Assembly: GCA_015062685.1 (NCBI GenBank)
Contig: SUUE01000001.1
Span: 85,704-149,703, forward strand
Length of the DNA stretch: 64,000 nucleotides
From: Coriobacteriaceae bacterium
GTDB lineage: Bacteria > Actinomycetota > Coriobacteriia > Coriobacteriales > Eggerthellaceae
Direction of reading: 5' to 3'
The notes beneath the pieces were generated by a model. The model made no database searches, was not told the DNA's origin, and saw nothing but the letters and a program-made list of their open reading frames with translations. Numbering within the stretch: position 1 is the stretch's first letter; every line of letters starts with the position of its first letter. This document shows positions 62,345-64,000 of this stretch, piece after piece. A program made the position numbers and the translations under genes.

Positions 62345-63940
62345 CTACATAGTTTCTAGCCGTTCTCGCTCTTCCTCGCTCGCGCTCTCGACGGCTGCCA
62401 CCATGCTACTGATGACGTTGATGATGTTTTGAAGGCCGCCGCAGAAAAGTTCGAAGCACAAAGCCATCTGGACGTCGGCCTTGGAGACCAGGTACGTCGA
62501 GACTATCAAGATGCCGATGAGAATAGAGCCCGGCTGGTTGGGAGAACCGGACGACATGAACAACACGATGAGGCCCATGATCGCAATGCTCAGCCACGAC
62601 CCCTCGCCATTTGCGAACATGATATAGGCCACGCCGACGAACATGAGGATGTAGCAGTTACCATCCAGATTGGTCTGCGCCGTTACCGGGAGCTCCTTTT
62701 CCAGCCTCTCCCGCTTGAAGCCGAAATGCTCAACGCAATAGCGCACGTTGTAGGGCACCGCATCGATGATGGAACCGATCTTGTAGTTCTCCTTCACCAG
62801 CGGCCATAGCTTCCTCGCGAACTCCCGCACGTTAATGCGCTTCGCCTTCAGTCTTAACGCGTACACGGCGATCAAGAGCAGCGCGCACAAGAATATGTCT
62901 GCGGCCACGGACATGACCTGCAGGAAGGCCTCGATCTTGTTCGTCAGCAGGATTTCCAGGAAAAGCAGGAAGCACGCCAGAGGGAAAAAGTTCATAACTA
63001 TCGCGAGTATTGCCGAGAACAGGTCGTAGCACGCGTCGATCGCGCGCTTCACCGAACCGAAGCTCTTCCCCACGGTGACGAGCGCGCCGACGACCAGAAG
63101 CGCCACAACGATCATGGGAACAGGAGAAACGGTCATAAAGGGCTCAAGGATATTCGACGGGATTATCTTGTCCACGGCCGACGCCAGCGACCAGTTGGCA
63201 ATACCCTGGTCGATTCTCAGCTTCTCGCCGGTAATCCCCCCGAACGCAATAACGTATGCGACAGCCGCGACGAGGGCAACCACGATTGCAACGACGGACG
63301 AGCGCAGCGAGGTCATGAACAGCTTGCGCGAAGTTGAATTGCGCTCCGACAGAATGAAGGAGTCGGATGCGTTCTTCAGCAGCGAGAACAGCGTCATCGG
63401 CCCGCCCACCATCAACACGGCGTTGGTGAACAGGTTCTCCAGGGGCGCCACCCACTGTTCCGCCAGCTGCTGCTGGCCCGCATCGTCAAGCACGAGGGAG
63501 AGCACGAGGCCCACGACGATGGCCGCGCCGGCGGCGATGAGGTTCGGGAGGAGGAAGGCGCGTGCGCTTTGGCTCACGGAAATCTTGATGACGTTGTCGC
63601 CAGCCAGATACGAGGTCGACAGCTTGTCGGAAAACGCCTCGATGATCTTGGCATCGGGATCGTCAGACGCACCACCCTCGGGCAGAGAGAAGCGTTTGCC
63701 CGGAAACATCAGCTTTATATCCGCGCTCCCGAGCTTGACGATGCTGCTGATCTCAATCTTTGCCGCCGCGTCGTCTGCTTCGGAAGCGACCACGCGGAAA
63801 ACGGCCTCAAACAGCGCCATCGTCTCTGAGGAGATAGCATTGCTGGCAAGACGTTTATCGAGCGTACCCGTTACGAAAGCCTTGGCCTGGGGAAGGCTTT
63901 TCTCGTCCAAGTCTATTTCGATAGTCTTAGTTCGAGCCAT
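62345..63940 (-). CDS. SDF-family transporter with N-terminal degenerate HATPase-like domain (paralogue)
   Basis: 531 residues; paralogue of the protein at 44755-46347 over its full length. N-terminal domain 1-125 (SSETMALFEAVFRVVASEA, IKLMFPGKRFSL, NVIKISVSQ) is HATPase-like with lost motifs. The transporter part has NLDGNCYILMFV, GSPNQPGSILIGILIV and CGGLQNIINVISS, where glutamate carriers have DMLRTxxNVxGD. Both paralogues share the same substitutions, so they form a coherent subfamily with another substrate. Confidence 0.78.
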   Translation of the reverse strand: MARTKTIEIDLDEKSLPQAKAFVTGTLDKRLASNAISSETMALFEAVFRVVASEADDAAAKIEISSIVKLGSADIKLMFPGKRFSLPEGGASDDPDAKIIEAFSDKLSTSYLAGDNVIKISVSQSARAFLLPNLIAAGAAIVVGLVLSLVLDDAGQQQLAEQWVAPLENLFTNAVLMVGGPMTLFSLLKNASDSFILSERNSTSRKLFMTSLRSSVVAIVVALVAAVAYVIAFGGITGEKLRIDQGIANWSLASAVDKIIPSNILEPFMTVSPVPMIVVALLVVGALVTVGKSFGSVKRAIDACYDLFSAILAIVMNFFPLACFLLFLEILLTNKIEAFLQVMSVAADIFLCALLLIAVYALRLKAKRINVREFARKLWPLVKENYKIGSIIDAVPYNVRYCVEHFGFKRERLEKELPVTAQTNLDGNCYILMFVGVAYIMFANGEGSWLSIAIMGLIVLFMSSGSPNQPGSILIGILIVSTYLVSKADVQMALCFELFCGGLQNIINVISSMVAAVESASEEERERLETM

Positions 63941-63973
63941 GAGGCCATGTTATCAGAACTCGGCGGGATGACT

Positions 63974-63998
63974 TGGGGGTGTGACATTCTGGAACCGC
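63974..63998. repeat. GGGGGTG(TG)ACATT repeat, copy 2
   Basis: GGGGGTGTGACATTCTGGAACCGC, cut close to the window end; see copy 1 at 57817. Confidence 0.55.
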
Positions 63999-64000
63999 CC

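Overview
The window is 64 kb of GC-rich chromosomal DNA with the look of an anaerobic gut actinobacterium of the class Coriobacteriia, most likely an Eggerthellaceae relative. Pointers are the base composition, a Tat-dependent lipoprotein flavoenzyme of the fumarate-reductase type, a sortase substrate with a PKSGD-type sorting signal, nickel-pincer cofactor genes (larE, larB), a malic enzyme, and an abundance of sensory and cyclic-di-GMP proteins. The species assignment is inference from gene content. No tRNA, rRNA, prophage, transposase or CRISPR array was seen.

Region 1 (1-10.4 kb) is housekeeping: recG (cut by the left edge), a PhnP-like hydrolase and rsmJ, a TPP riboswitch in front of a CytX-type thiamine-precursor permease, an 800-bp nest of two palindromic repeat families, an EF-G-like GTPase, an MTA/SAH deaminase and an Mrp Fe-S carrier ATPase. 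Region 2 (10.4-33 kb) alternates signalling proteins (HD-GYP, a degenerate histidine kinase, three GGDEF proteins, a LytS-like kinase) with metabolism: nadR-pnuC next to larE and larB, a Tat flavoprotein, a 1204-residue sortase-anchored surface protein and idi.

Region 3 (33-64 kb) is the unusual part. It starts with a complete NHLP/NHLM-type peptide exporter (adaptor, C39-peptidase ABC protein, second ABC protein). Two candidate cargo peptides with Gly-Gly leaders lie elsewhere in the region: a Nif11-like peptide with a two-CXXC core (44.3 kb) and a 62-residue peptide followed by a HipA-like kinase (54.4-55.9 kb). Around them are nine proteins carrying parts of an anti-sigma partner-switching system: two membrane SpoIIE-type phosphatases that also carry an RsbW-like HATPase, a stand-alone STAS protein, a methyltransferase-STAS fusion, and HATPase-like domains fused to a MATE exporter, an amino-acid ABC ATPase, an adenylate-forming ligase and two divergent SDF-family transporters. 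No sigma factor is present. My reading is that the switch may act directly on transport and enzyme activity, possibly tied to production or export of a modified peptide or peptidolipid. The domain fusions are visible in the sequence; the joint function is inference.

Genes are mostly in short runs with changing strand. Intergenic regions hold several repeat families: palindromic elements at 4.9-5.6 kb, a perfect 37-bp inverted repeat at 18.5 kb, a triple repeat at 48.1-48.3 kb and a ~31-bp periodic array at 57.5-57.7 kb.
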